DNA of 64,000 nt from Pseudomonas campi (GCF_013200955.2 NZ_CP053697.2:1550001-1614000); one strand, 5' to 3'; positions 9,517 to 17,482 are shown, numbered from the stretch's first letter. Notes: generated from the letters alone by a model not told the origin. Program-made: numbers and translations.

Positions 9517-10445
9517 TGCGCGTTCTGCTCGCCGAACAGGCCCAGGCCGACTACGCCGAGCTGCTGCACGCCGCCGCGCCGCAGTTGCAACTGGTCTGTA
9601 GTGATGAGCAGGAGCTGGCCCGCCAGGCCGCCAGTTGCCCGGTCTGGCTCGGCCAGCCGGATCTGCTGGTGCCCCTGTTGCGCCAGGGCCACCGGCCGCA
9701 GTGGCTGCAGTCGACCTGGGCCGGTATCACCCCGCTGCTGGCGGCCGACTTGCCGCACGATTACCAGCTGAGCAGGGCAGTCGGCATCTTTGGCCAGGTC
9801 ATGGCCGAATACGTGCTGACCTACCTGCTGACCCATCGCCGCCGTCTGCTGCCACGCCTGGCCAGCCAGGTGGAGCAGCGCTGGGATAATCTGCCGCCGC
9901 CCAGTCTGCGCGGCATGCGCGTGCTGATCGTCGGTGCCGGCGATATTGGCTGCGAGGTGGCACGCTTCTTAGCGCCGTTCGGCGTCGAGCTGCGCGGCAT
10001 TGCACGTACTCCACGAGCCATCGAGCCGTTCACCGAGATACGCGGCATGGATGGCCTGGCCGAGCTGGCCGGTTGGGCCGAGGTGCTGATCAACCTGCTG
10101 CCGGACACCCCGGCTACCCGCGATATCTATGACGCCGCCCTGTTTGCGCGGATGGCGCCGCAGGCTCTGTTCATCAATGCCGGGCGCGGCGTAGCGGTGG
10201 TCGATGAGGATCTGCTGGCCGCCCTGCATGCTGGCCTGCTGGCAGGCGCGGTACTCGATGTCTGCCGTCAGGAGCCTTTGCCGCCGGGTCATCCGTTCTG
10301 GAACGCGCCGCGTCTGCTGCTCAGCGGGCACAGCTCGGCGCCGACCGAACCGGCGGCGATGATTGGCCTGTTCCTCGACAACCTGCAGCGCTTCCAGGCC
10401 GGGCAGGGGCTGCGCGGCCTGGTGGGTTTTTCCCGCGGTTACTAG
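9516..10445 (+). CDS. D-isomer-specific 2-hydroxyacid dehydrogenase
   Basis: A 309-residue NAD(P)-dependent oxidoreductase of the D-2-hydroxyacid dehydrogenase family, close to the GhrA glyoxylate/hydroxypyruvate reductase type. The dinucleotide-binding loop VLIVGAGDIGCEVARFLAPFG (about residues 134-154), the ALFINAGRGVAVVDEDLL segment and the CRQEPLPPGHPFW block are all present. The catalytic His is in LLSGHSSAP. It reduces small 2-keto acids; the exact substrate cannot be read from sequence. It is the last gene of the rnd-ycgL operon. Confidence 0.92.
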   Translation: MRVLLAEQAQADYAELLHAAAPQLQLVCSDEQELARQAASCPVWLGQPDLLVPLLRQGHRPQWLQSTWAGITPLLAADLPHDYQLSRAVGIFGQVMAEYVLTYLLTHRRRLLPRLASQVEQRWDNLPPPSLRGMRVLIVGAGDIGCEVARFLAPFGVELRGIARTPRAIEPFTEIRGMDGLAELAGWAEVLINLLPDTPATRDIYDAALFARMAPQALFINAGRGVAVVDEDLLAALHAGLLAGAVLDVCRQEPLPPGHPFWNAPRLLLSGHSSAPTEPAAMIGLFLDNLQRFQAGQGLRGLVGFSRGY

Positions 10446-10449
10446 GGGC

Positions 10450-11070
10450 TCAGCGAATCAGCATCGACGCGGCAGCAGCCACCATGATGGCCGCCGCGCC
10501 GCGGAACAGCTGCTGTTGCGCGCGCTGGCTCGACAGCAGGTGGCGGATGCGCACGGCGGCGATAATAAATAGCGCACCGACGCTCAGCAGCACCACGATG
10601 GTCAGTGGCACCAGCATCAGTCCCCAGGTCTGTAGCGAAACCATTTCCAGGTTGATCACCAGCGGTAAAAGCGCCAGATAGAAGGCAATGGTCTTTGGAT
10701 TGCCCAGGGTAATGGTCAATCCGGATATCGCCGCCGACAGCAGTTCCTTCTTCTTTGCCGGCTTGCCCACTTCGATCGCCTGATGATTGGCGAACCAGAA
10801 TTGCCAGGCCAGGTAGCACAGGTACAGCGCCGCTCCCCAGCGCACCAGTTGGAACAGCGCATTGAAGTGCTCGGCGATCATCGCCAGGCCAAAAACGGCA
10901 AATGACAGGTAGGTCAGATCACCGAGGATCAACCCAGACAGCAGGCAAAAGCCCGATAACGCACCACCGCTGACGCTTCGTGCGACCAGCGCCGCCATGC
11001 CGGGGCCGGGAATGGCGGCAGCAATGCCCAGCGCTATCGAGTAGGTCAGTACTTGGGTCAGGTCGAGCAT
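10450..11070 (-). CDS. LysE/RhtB-family amino-acid exporter
   Basis: A 206-residue inner-membrane exporter with about six membrane spans. The family hallmark AAAIPGPGMAALVARS is near the N terminus and ITLGNPKTIAFYLALLP is in the middle. LysE-type proteins export amino acids and analogues. The start was taken at the ATG after GAGG; a GTG three codons upstream is possible. The gene lies 74 bases downstream of the ornithine-cyclodeaminase-like gene in the same direction, so it is probably the distal gene of the island operon and would export its product (inference). Confidence 0.92.
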   Translation of the reverse strand: MLDLTQVLTYSIALGIAAAIPGPGMAALVARSVSGGALSGFCLLSGLILGDLTYLSFAVFGLAMIAEHFNALFQLVRWGAALYLCYLAWQFWFANHQAIEVGKPAKKKELLSAAISGLTITLGNPKTIAFYLALLPLVINLEMVSLQTWGLMLVPLTIVVLLSVGALFIIAAVRIRHLLSSQRAQQQLFRGAAAIMVAAAASMLIR

Positions 11071-11144
11071 GTGGCACACCTCAGGTTATTTATTATTGTT
11101 TTGTACGAAGGCTCACGCCTGCGCACGCAATACCGTCAAAGGTT

Positions 11145-12098
11145 TCAACGGGACGTGGCGACCCACTGCCTGATGACTTCGCGGGAGAAGACCAGGTCCT
11201 GCACCGCCAATCCGACCGACTTGAAGATCGTCACACCCGGTCCCTGTGCGCGGACGTCATCGGCCGAGAGTGTGCCGATCTCCATCCCGACCTCTTCGCC
11301 AGACAACAGGCCTTTGTGCACGGCCTTGATCACGCATTCGGCTGCGGCAAGCACCGCTGGGTTGCTGTCAGTGAACAAGGCGCTGCCCTGGTAAATGTCT
11401 TCATGCAGCTCCTGGAAACCGAGAGCCGAAGAGCCGATTGCGTTGACATGGCAGCGCTCCGGCAGATCAGCACGGGCCAGAATGGGCGCGCGAGCGGCCG
11501 TGGTGGTACAGATGATGTCGCTGGCGTGCACGGCCTCGGCCACCGTGGCGCAAATCGAGACCGGCAAATCACCGGTGCGTTTGCTCCAGGCTGCAAACTC
11601 CTCGCATGCGGCTTCGCTACGCCCCCATACGGAGACTTGCCGGATGGGCCTCACGGCCCGCATTGCCAACAGGTGGGCCCGCGCTTGCAAACCGGTGCCC
11701 AGAATCGCCACGCGCTGAGCATCGGGGGCCGCAAGAATACGGGTCGCGTGTGCCGAGGCAGCGGCCGTGCGGATCTCGGTGATCGCCCCAGCGTCTACCG
11801 CGACGACCGGGGCTACTCCGGCCTCGTCGTAAATCAATACGCTGCCCATATGGGACGGGCCACGGACGTCGGCGTCGAACCTGACCACCACCGACTTCAA
11901 GCCGAACCCCTGATAGGGGCCCGACTTGATGTATGCAGGCATTACCCCCATCAACTCGTTCGCGCGCCCGCGGACGATGGTGCGCAATGGCTGCTCTACC
12001 TGGCCTGAGGAGTGCAGCCTGAAAGCTTCCTCGCTGAGCCGCAGGCCGAGCTTGAAATTCAGCAGTTTTTTGACCGAGTCGCTGTCCAGATGCAGCAT
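11145..12098 (-). CDS. ornithine cyclodeaminase/mu-crystallin family oxidoreductase
   Basis: A 317-residue NAD(P)-binding protein of the OCD/mu-crystallin family. The Rossmann loop is VAILGTGLQARAHLLAMRAV, and the N-terminal substrate half carries MPAYIKSGPYQGFGLKSVVV. In true ornithine cyclodeaminases the later motif reads G-D-C-P-G-K-T-E-L with a catalytic Asp; here the matching stretch is SSALGFQEL, so that Asp is absent. This points to an imine reductase or amino-acid dehydrogenase role, not cyclodeamination (inference). The gene starts three bases after the CMD-like gene, inside the island operon. Confidence 0.9.
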   Translation of the reverse strand: MLHLDSDSVKKLLNFKLGLRLSEEAFRLHSSGQVEQPLRTIVRGRANELMGVMPAYIKSGPYQGFGLKSVVVRFDADVRGPSHMGSVLIYDEAGVAPVVAVDAGAITEIRTAAASAHATRILAAPDAQRVAILGTGLQARAHLLAMRAVRPIRQVSVWGRSEAACEEFAAWSKRTGDLPVSICATVAEAVHASDIICTTTAARAPILARADLPERCHVNAIGSSALGFQELHEDIYQGSALFTDSNPAVLAAAECVIKAVHKGLLSGEEVGMEIGTLSADDVRAQGPGVTIFKSVGLAVQDLVFSREVIRQWVATSR

Positions 12099-12101
12099 CG
12101 T

Positions 12102-12671
12102 TCAAGCCTCGGCCGTTTGCTTGAGTCCTTGAAAGGCATGCCATTTGAAGCGCTCGTCGATTTCGGTGCCGGCAATGCTGTTCAAGATGGTCGACATGTT
12201 CTTCTGCGACACGCCGAGAATCACATCCAGCATGTTCTGTTTGCTGAAGCCGGCTCGCAGGAGCGCATCAATGGCCGGCTTGCTCAGGCTGCCGCGGCAA
12301 TCAATCACTTCCAGGGTAAAACCGTGCAACGCCAACAGGCGCGCATCCAGGCGGGAAGGCTCATGGGCAAGGGCGTCGACCACGCGCTCATCCACGCCTT
12401 TGGCCAGAGCAATGAAGGCGTGGGCCTGGATCGTGTACGCGCAGTGGTTGGCCACGCCGGTGGTTATCCACACCACCGCTTTTTCTTCTTCGGTCAACGA
12501 GCTGTCGATAAACAGATCATGTGCGCGCTGGTAGGCGCCCAGTAGCGAAGGGGATTCCGACATGTAGGCACTCTGATTGGGGATCCAGCCAAAGTTGTCG
12601 ATGGAGCTCTGCAGGAGCGCTTTACTTTTTTCCGGGGTCGAGTCGAGTGTGTGCAGCTTCAAGACAGGCAT
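12102..12671 (-). CDS. carboxymuconolactone decarboxylase/AhpD-like protein
   Basis: An all-helical protein of 189 residues in the CMD/AhpD family. The family motif normally reads C-x-x-C-x-x-x-H; here it is NHCAYTIQAH, so the second cysteine is threonine and a disulfide peroxidatic cycle is unlikely. The start at MPVLKLHT has GAGG five bases upstream; the TTG at 12686 and ATG at 12674 are worse placed. It sits between the BacA-like gene (67-base gap) and the OCD-like gene (3-base gap). In this setting it may be a pathway enzyme acting on a small carboxylated intermediate (inference). Confidence 0.85.
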   Translation of the reverse strand: MPVLKLHTLDSTPEKSKALLQSSIDNFGWIPNQSAYMSESPSLLGAYQRAHDLFIDSSLTEEEKAVVWITTGVANHCAYTIQAHAFIALAKGVDERVVDALAHEPSRLDARLLALHGFTLEVIDCRGSLSKPAIDALLRAGFSKQNMLDVILGVSQKNMSTILNSIAGTEIDERFKWHAFQGLKQTAEA

Positions 12672-12738
12672 CATGACCTCAATCAAGGGTAATCAGGTGG
12701 TCGCCCAACCCCGCTCGGGATCAGGCAGGGCGCAGCGC

Positions 12739-13365
12739 TCAGCTGCAGCGCAAGCTGGCCTCGGTCGGCTGCGCGCTCCAGCGGGTAAGCGCGAAGACCG
12801 ACCAGAGCATGCGGATCGGACGGGTGCTCGAGATGAAATGCAAACCATGGATGCTCGCCGCTACTTCCGTGGTCAGCGCCACATCGACCTCGCCCCTGGC
12901 CGCTGCCGCCGCTGCGGCACTGGTGGACAGGGCGAGGATCACGGAGTTGATCTCCAGGCCCTCAGGCAATAGCTCCTCAATCAGGAGCAGCGGCGCAGGG
13001 TGGGTGGCCACTGTCAGCTTGTTGGTGGTCAACGGTCCCTTGCTCGCCAACCCGTACAAGGGCGTGTCGAACACGAATGTCGCCACCAGGCTTAGCCGCG
13101 GGTCCATATAGAAGTTATGAATCTGCGGATAGGCATTGGCCACGATCAACACCCCTGGGGCGTGTTCGTCCATGCTGGCGCGGGCATGCTCGTAAGAGTC
13201 GCTGAGATTGAGCTGTATGCGTGAACCTGGATATCGATGGCCGAACCATTCACTGAAGCAGCCTGCGGCGGCTTCACTGCTGGTCCCGTTGGGGCCCAGG
13301 GTGTGGATCAACACCTCGCGCCAATCAGCAACACCCAAGTCCAAAAATTTGCTGTCCATAGTCAT
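12739..13365 (-). CDS. BacA-like prephenate decarboxylase homologue
   Basis: A 208-residue protein with the prephenate dehydratase/periplasmic-binding-like fold. It starts with the glycine-rich motif HTLGPNGTSSEAAA. It then has VANAYPQIHNFYMDP, FVFDTPLYGLAS and SIHGLHFISSTRPIRMLWSVF, which match in order and spacing what I recall of bacilysin BacA, a non-aromatising prephenate decarboxylase. The Thr-Arg-Phe motif of true prephenate dehydratases and an ACT domain are both absent. The start was chosen for GGAG four bases upstream of ATG 13365; ATG 13359 is an alternative. It follows the aminotransferase gene by 15 bases. Confidence 0.75.
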   Translation of the reverse strand: MTMDSKFLDLGVADWREVLIHTLGPNGTSSEAAAGCFSEWFGHRYPGSRIQLNLSDSYEHARASMDEHAPGVLIVANAYPQIHNFYMDPRLSLVATFVFDTPLYGLASKGPLTTNKLTVATHPAPLLLIEELLPEGLEINSVILALSTSAAAAAAARGEVDVALTTEVAASIHGLHFISSTRPIRMLWSVFALTRWSAQPTEASLRCS

Positions 13366-13380
13366 GAATCTCCAGAGCAA

Positions 13381-14346
13381 TCAGTCGGATACCGGGCTCA
13401 ACCAGTGGGCGTATTTACTGTTCAGGCCTTTTACCGTCTGCAGGTAGAGGCTCTTGATCGCAGCGCTAATTTCGCCGACTCCGCTCTCTTGCAGCACGTA
13501 GTGGTCGATTTGCGTCACGGGCACGATCTCGACGCCAGTACCGGCCAGGAAGCATTCATCGACTGAAAACAGCTCGGAAAACGAGATGTCTCGCTCGATG
13601 ACTTGCAAGCCCAGTTCTTCTCGGGCCAGGGTCATCACCGCGTCGCGGGTAATACCCTCAAGAATGTGGGCGCTCAGAGGCGGGGTGATAAGACAGCCGT
13701 CTTTTACAACGAAGACATTGGAGGTTGTCGACTCGGCCAGATTGCCGTGCACATTCAGCATCAAGGCATCATCGAACCCATTGCGTTGCGCCGACTCCAT
13801 GGCCAGCGCTGAATTGGCATAACTACCGGTGATCTTGGCCCGCGCGGGAAGCGAAACATCGGGTATGCGCCGCCAGCTCGAAATGGCGCAGCGAATACCG
13901 CCTGCAGGCATGTAGGCGCCCATGGGCAGGGTATTGATCACCAGGCCGTTGCTGACGCCGGTGAGCTTCACGCCAAAACCAACGCCTGGCAGCAACGCCT
14001 TCTTGTAGGCCAGGGGCCTGACATAGCTATCGGTGGTTGCCTCGTTGCGCCGCAGCAAGTCGAGGATGATTGCCTTCATCTCGGCGCGTCGCGGCAGGTT
14101 TTCCAGTTGCAGCAGCCGGGCCGAATTCTCCAGTCGTTTCAGGTGGTCATCCAGGCGGAAGACATTCAACCCTCCACAACCCGCGACATAGGCGCGAATG
14201 CCCTCGAAAACAGCGGTGCCGTAATTGAATGCTTGGGTCGTGACCGGTACCAGGGCTTCTGCAGCCGCTACCACCTGACCTTCGAAGTACACCCAGGGAT
14301 GAGGGCTGCGCGGGGGCGGCGTGGTAGTGCCGAGCTCGTCTGCCAT
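13381..14346 (-). CDS. class IV PLP aminotransferase (IlvE-like)
   Basis: A 321-residue branched-chain-type aminotransferase of fold type IV. Markers are the N-terminal FNYGTAVFEGIRAY, the catalytic lysine in PARAKITGSYANSALA (Lys171), the LAESTTSNVFVV loop and the C-terminal FLAGTGVEIVPVTQID. It transfers an amino group between glutamate and a 2-keto acid. Next to a BacA-like gene it could aminate the decarboxylated keto acid to a tyrosine-like amino acid (inference). It is probably not the cell's main ilvE, because it is embedded in the island operon, 2 bases after the ligase gene. Confidence 0.9.
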   Translation of the reverse strand: MADELGTTTPPPRSPHPWVYFEGQVVAAAEALVPVTTQAFNYGTAVFEGIRAYVAGCGGLNVFRLDDHLKRLENSARLLQLENLPRRAEMKAIILDLLRRNEATTDSYVRPLAYKKALLPGVGFGVKLTGVSNGLVINTLPMGAYMPAGGIRCAISSWRRIPDVSLPARAKITGSYANSALAMESAQRNGFDDALMLNVHGNLAESTTSNVFVVKDGCLITPPLSAHILEGITRDAVMTLAREELGLQVIERDISFSELFSVDECFLAGTGVEIVPVTQIDHYVLQESGVGEISAAIKSLYLQTVKGLNSKYAHWLSPVSD

Positions 14347-14348
14347 GC

Positions 14349-15749
14349 TCAGGCCCTCCGCGCCGCAATCTGCAAGGCGGTTTCGCGCTCGCGGTTGTCG
14401 CTACCGCTGCGCTTGTCATGCAGCCTGGCAGCCTTCCAGCTGACCATCGCTGCAGTGCCGGTTACAGCATCGGTGGAGCCTAGGGTGATCTGGGTGCGGG
14501 CACCGAGCCTGGCTTGCATGGAGCGGGCAACGGCCTCCAGGTCGTTGTGGGCTGCGCTGTGCTGCTCCAGCTCCAAGGTGACGCTCAACTGATCGACACC
14601 CGCCACGCTTTCCACCTGAATGTGGTAATCCAGGCAGCCTTTAAGGTGTTCGAACAGGGCGGCTTCGATGTCGTAGGCGCAGTGGTTGTGGCCGTTGATG
14701 ACCAAGGTGTCCCTGACCCGTCCGATGGGGATGATCTGCCATTTGCCCTTGTCCATTACCTGCGCCCTGACCATATCCCCGGTGCGATAGCGGATCAGCG
14801 GTTTTTGCCCTGGGTAAAGGTGGGTGATCACCAGTTCGCCGGTCATTCTGGCGTTCACAGGCTCCAGCACTTGGCCGGTCAGCGGGTTGATCACCTCATA
14901 GATCACGTTCAAGGGAACCGTGCAGAGGTTACCGTCCTTGTCGCTGGCGGCCAGGATCGACGACTCTTGTGAGGCATACATGCAGTTGTACACGGCACTG
15001 CCCCAGACATCGCCGATATTGCGCAGCAACGCCGGTGTAGTCAGTTCACCCAGGGTGAAAATCAGTTTTACCCCCAGCGTGGAGGGTTTCTGGCCCTTTT
15101 TGAGCAGATGCTTGGCCAGATTGATGGCGACTGCCGGTGTACAGACCAGGGCTGTGATCTTCAGCTCCCGGATCAAGGTGACCGCACGATCCAGCCCCAC
15201 CACGGGTGAGCGTGGCCACATTTTCACCACGGTGTGGCCCAGGCTGCGACAGACGTCTTCAAAGGTATCGCCGGTCGAGTGCAACTCCGTAGGGCCCATC
15301 ACGCCGACAATATGTTGCTGAGCGTGGGCGCGAAACAACTCACGGTAACGCAGTATCAGTGGCGTGTTATTGAATATCGAATCCTGTTCGTTGCGCGGAC
15401 ACGGAGTCGCTGCACCCGTAGTGCCGGTGGTTTCGTAGTAAATCCAGGCTTTCTTCAACGAGGCGGCCGCCATGTTGTGGCCCGCTTCGCGCAAATCGTT
15501 CTTGGTAGTAAAGGGCAGCTTGCGAAACATCTGCCAGTCCAATGTGTCGATGGCGTTTTTTGACAGAAAAGACAGTGTGTCACGGTAGAACGGCGACTCT
15601 GCTCTTACGTAGCGCAGTATCTGTTTAAGGCGCTCAAGTTGAATATGGATCAACTCTCCGGCGGAAATGCCGCCGCGCTCAAACAGTGCATGTTGCTGGT
15701 AAGTCGTACGGGCCAACTCCAGAAGTTCCGGCTTGAATAAAGCGTACAC
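14349..15749 (-). CDS. PaaK-like adenylate-forming ligase
   Basis: A 466-residue adenylating enzyme of the phenylacetate-CoA ligase type. The phosphate-binding loop is IYYETTGTTGAATPCPRN (about residues 104-121). The Y-R-T-G-D motif is in PLIRYRTGDMV, and the C-terminal subdomain carries the probable catalytic lysine in AMVSWKAARLHDKR. It should activate a carboxylic acid as the acyl-AMP and pass it to CoA or another acceptor. No carrier protein or condensation domain is nearby. The start is GTG with AGGAGG five bases upstream. It lies between the DUF2000 and aminotransferase genes with gaps of 13 and 2 bases. Confidence 0.88.
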   Translation of the reverse strand: MYALFKPELLELARTTYQQHALFERGGISAGELIHIQLERLKQILRYVRAESPFYRDTLSFLSKNAIDTLDWQMFRKLPFTTKNDLREAGHNMAAASLKKAWIYYETTGTTGAATPCPRNEQDSIFNNTPLILRYRELFRAHAQQHIVGVMGPTELHSTGDTFEDVCRSLGHTVVKMWPRSPVVGLDRAVTLIRELKITALVCTPAVAINLAKHLLKKGQKPSTLGVKLIFTLGELTTPALLRNIGDVWGSAVYNCMYASQESSILAASDKDGNLCTVPLNVIYEVINPLTGQVLEPVNARMTGELVITHLYPGQKPLIRYRTGDMVRAQVMDKGKWQIIPIGRVRDTLVINGHNHCAYDIEAALFEHLKGCLDYHIQVESVAGVDQLSVTLELEQHSAAHNDLEAVARSMQARLGARTQITLGSTDAVTGTAAMVSWKAARLHDKRSGSDNRERETALQIAARRA

Positions 15750-15762
15750 TACAACCTCCTTG

Positions 15763-16185
15763 CTATTTGAACAGTGGAAGATTACCGGTCAACTTGCTGA
15801 TTTTTTTCTGTGGCCCAATCAAACCAATCGCCACCAATTCGATGGCTGAGCTGTCGGCCTCGGAGATGCGCGTTTCATATTCCTGATAGGTCTTGCAGGA
15901 TTGCGCCAGAGCACTGAATGGCATGCTATGAATTTCCTCGTCCGCCAGTGCTTTCTCTTGCAGTGCCCGCAGCTGTTCATTGCTGGAAAGTAAAATGGGC
16001 AGCGGAGCGTAGATAACACCGGGGTAATTAATATTGTCACGGCTCTGCATATCGGGCCCGACCAGGCCTTCTACCGAGCGTCCCAGGCTGACCCCTATGA
16101 CGCTGACCGCATTGGCGGCATGTCCTAGCCCAAGGGCGCTGTCGACTACGATTACGCACTTGTGAACAGCAGCATCGAAATTCAT
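15763..16185 (-). CDS. DUF2000 family protein
   Basis: A 140-residue protein of the DUF2000 family, which shares a fold with peptidyl-tRNA hydrolase II. The N-terminal HKCVIVVDSALGLGHAANA and the SVIGVSLGRSVEGLVGPD stretch are the family signature. The biochemical activity is unknown. The start was set at ATG 16185 with GGAGG five bases upstream. It is second in the island operon, 17 bases after the Dabb gene. Confidence 0.85.
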   Translation of the reverse strand: MNFDAAVHKCVIVVDSALGLGHAANAVSVIGVSLGRSVEGLVGPDMQSRDNINYPGVIYAPLPILLSSNEQLRALQEKALADEEIHSMPFSALAQSCKTYQEYETRISEADSSAIELVAIGLIGPQKKISKLTGNLPLFK

Positions 16186-16202
16186 TGAGTCCTCCACGAC
16201 TA

Positions 16203-16580
16203 TCAAGAAGCTTTCAATTCTTCGAATGGCGTCAAGCTGAAGTCAGCCCAACTATTGAATAGCCCGAAAAATTTTGTAGTGTTACTGCCGATATCAATAT
16301 CAACCACCTGCCAGCTGGCAATCTTCTGCCACTTCTGCACCCCCTGCTGATGGTTGGGGTGAATAAGGAAGGCAGACAGTGCCTGCGGGTTTTCGAACAG
16401 CCCCATCACCACGAAGTCCATGGCCTGTTTACGCGTACTGATGTTTCTTCCGCACGTCCAACCGGCTATCTCGTTAATATGCAATGGGTGCTCGCGTGTC
16501 GCTGCCTCGGCGTCGATTACTTCGTCGTCGCACCATTGATAGGGTTCATTGAACTTGAAAAAAACCAGATGAAGAATCAT
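16203..16580 (-). CDS. Dabb (stress-responsive alpha/beta-barrel) domain protein
   Basis: A 125-residue protein resembling the dimeric alpha/beta-barrel (Dabb) family: MILHLVFFKFNE at the start, GWTCGRNISTRKQAMDFVVMGLFENPQALSAF in two pieces, then HPNHQQGVQKW. Relatives include small enzymes such as olivetolic acid cyclase and EthD-like or monooxygenase-like proteins, as well as proteins of unknown role. It is the first gene of the island operon and faces the Lrp-type regulator across a 361-base promoter region. A catalytic role on the pathway intermediate is possible but not shown by sequence. Confidence 0.78.
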   Translation of the reverse strand: MILHLVFFKFNEPYQWCDDEVIDAEAATREHPLHINEIAGWTCGRNISTRKQAMDFVVMGLFENPQALSAFLIHPNHQQGVQKWQKIASWQVVDIDIGSNTTKFFGLFNSWADFSLTPFEELKAS

Positions 16581-16941
16581 TGATCACCCTAGGGTCGCGA
16601 GAAAGGTTGCGACCAAGTTTGGTTTATTTGCTCAGCGATGCGTTCTGCATCGATTTTCCGCGTAATAGTCTGAAAAATCCGCGCAGAGAAGTGTCCGTCA
16701 CAGTAACCATGTGGCGTTCAGGCGAACGATTTCACGAAACTCAGTCTTTCAGAGTTTCCTTGGAGGGTAAGGCGCGGTAACCCCAGTGAGAGAAGTTATG
16801 TATATATAAAATAATGAACTTCAGGGGTTCTGAAGTTGGAAAAATGCTACGCCCTTTGGCCGGGAAAAAAATTTCTATTTCAATTGCCAGTAAAACTGAA
16901 ATAGGTAAAATCCACCTCATTCGCAAGGGATGGTGGAATTT
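16581..16941. promoter_or_regulatory. AT-rich divergent promoter region of the island
   Basis: This 361-base gap between the island operon and the Lrp-type gene is clearly more AT-rich than its surroundings. It contains TATATATAAAATAAT near 16801. For the plus-strand gene I see a sigma70-like pair: TTGCCA (16884-16889), 16 bases, then TAAAAT (16906-16911), about 30 bases before the start. The rest shows no gene. Confidence 0.55.
16817..16837. promoter_or_regulatory. candidate Lrp/AsnC operator dyad
   Basis: A 21-base perfect dyad with 7-base arms (AACTTCA and TGAAGTT) lies in the divergent promoter region, next to the AT-rich stretch. Its place between an Lrp-type regulator and the operon it faces makes it a candidate binding site. 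This is positional inference only. Confidence 0.4.
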
Positions 16942-17427
16942 ATGACCGAGCAGGCGCTAAATCTGACAGATGTGAAAATCCTTACTGCCCTGCAACAGGA
17001 CGGCAGGATCACCAATCAGACCTTGGCCGACCACATCGGCATGTCTGCCTCGCCCTGCTGGAGGCGGGTGCGCCAGCTGGAGGAGCATCGCTATATCCAG
17101 GGTTACAGGGCGGTGCTGGACCGGCGCAAGATCGGGCTGGGGGTCATGGTGTTCATCCGCATCAACATTGACCGCCACAGTGAAGCCGAAGCGAAGAAGT
17201 TCGAACAGGAAGTGATGCAGCTGGAGGATGTGGTGGCGTGCTACAGCATCGGTGGCGACGCCGACTTCCTGTTGCAGGTGGTGGCGCGCGACCTCGATTC
17301 GTTTGCTGACTTTGCCATGTCGGTGGTCCGGCAGTTGCCCGGCATCAAGGAGATGCAGAGCATGTTCGTGCTCAAGGAAATCAAGCCTTTCGTGTCCTTT
17401 CCGGTCAAGCGCCCTCAGGAAGCCTGA
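16942..17427 (+). CDS. Lrp/AsnC-family transcriptional regulator
   Basis: A 161-residue regulator with an N-terminal helix-turn-helix (TNQTLADHIGMSASPCWRRV, about residues 25-44) and a C-terminal RAM/AsnC ligand domain (GVMVFIRINIDRHS, then DVVACYSIGGDADFLLQV). Such proteins bind amino acids and control their transport or metabolism. ATG 16942 has GGTGG seven bases upstream; ATG 16930 is too close to its AAGGG. The gene is divergent from the eight-gene island operon ending in a LysE exporter, and is probably its pathway-specific regulator (inference). Confidence 0.92.
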   Translation: MTEQALNLTDVKILTALQQDGRITNQTLADHIGMSASPCWRRVRQLEEHRYIQGYRAVLDRRKIGLGVMVFIRINIDRHSEAEAKKFEQEVMQLEDVVACYSIGGDADFLLQVVARDLDSFADFAMSVVRQLPGIKEMQSMFVLKEIKPFVSFPVKRPQEA

Positions 17428-17482
17428 GGGCCTGCGCGGTACGCGTCGTAGCCTGGGCGCCCACCGAGAATGCGAGCACCTT

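Noticed and set aside
13381..14346. Housekeeping ilvE as the identity of the class IV aminotransferase
   Set aside because: It is embedded in a tight accessory operon with a BacA-like gene; only the general class is supported, so no symbol was given.
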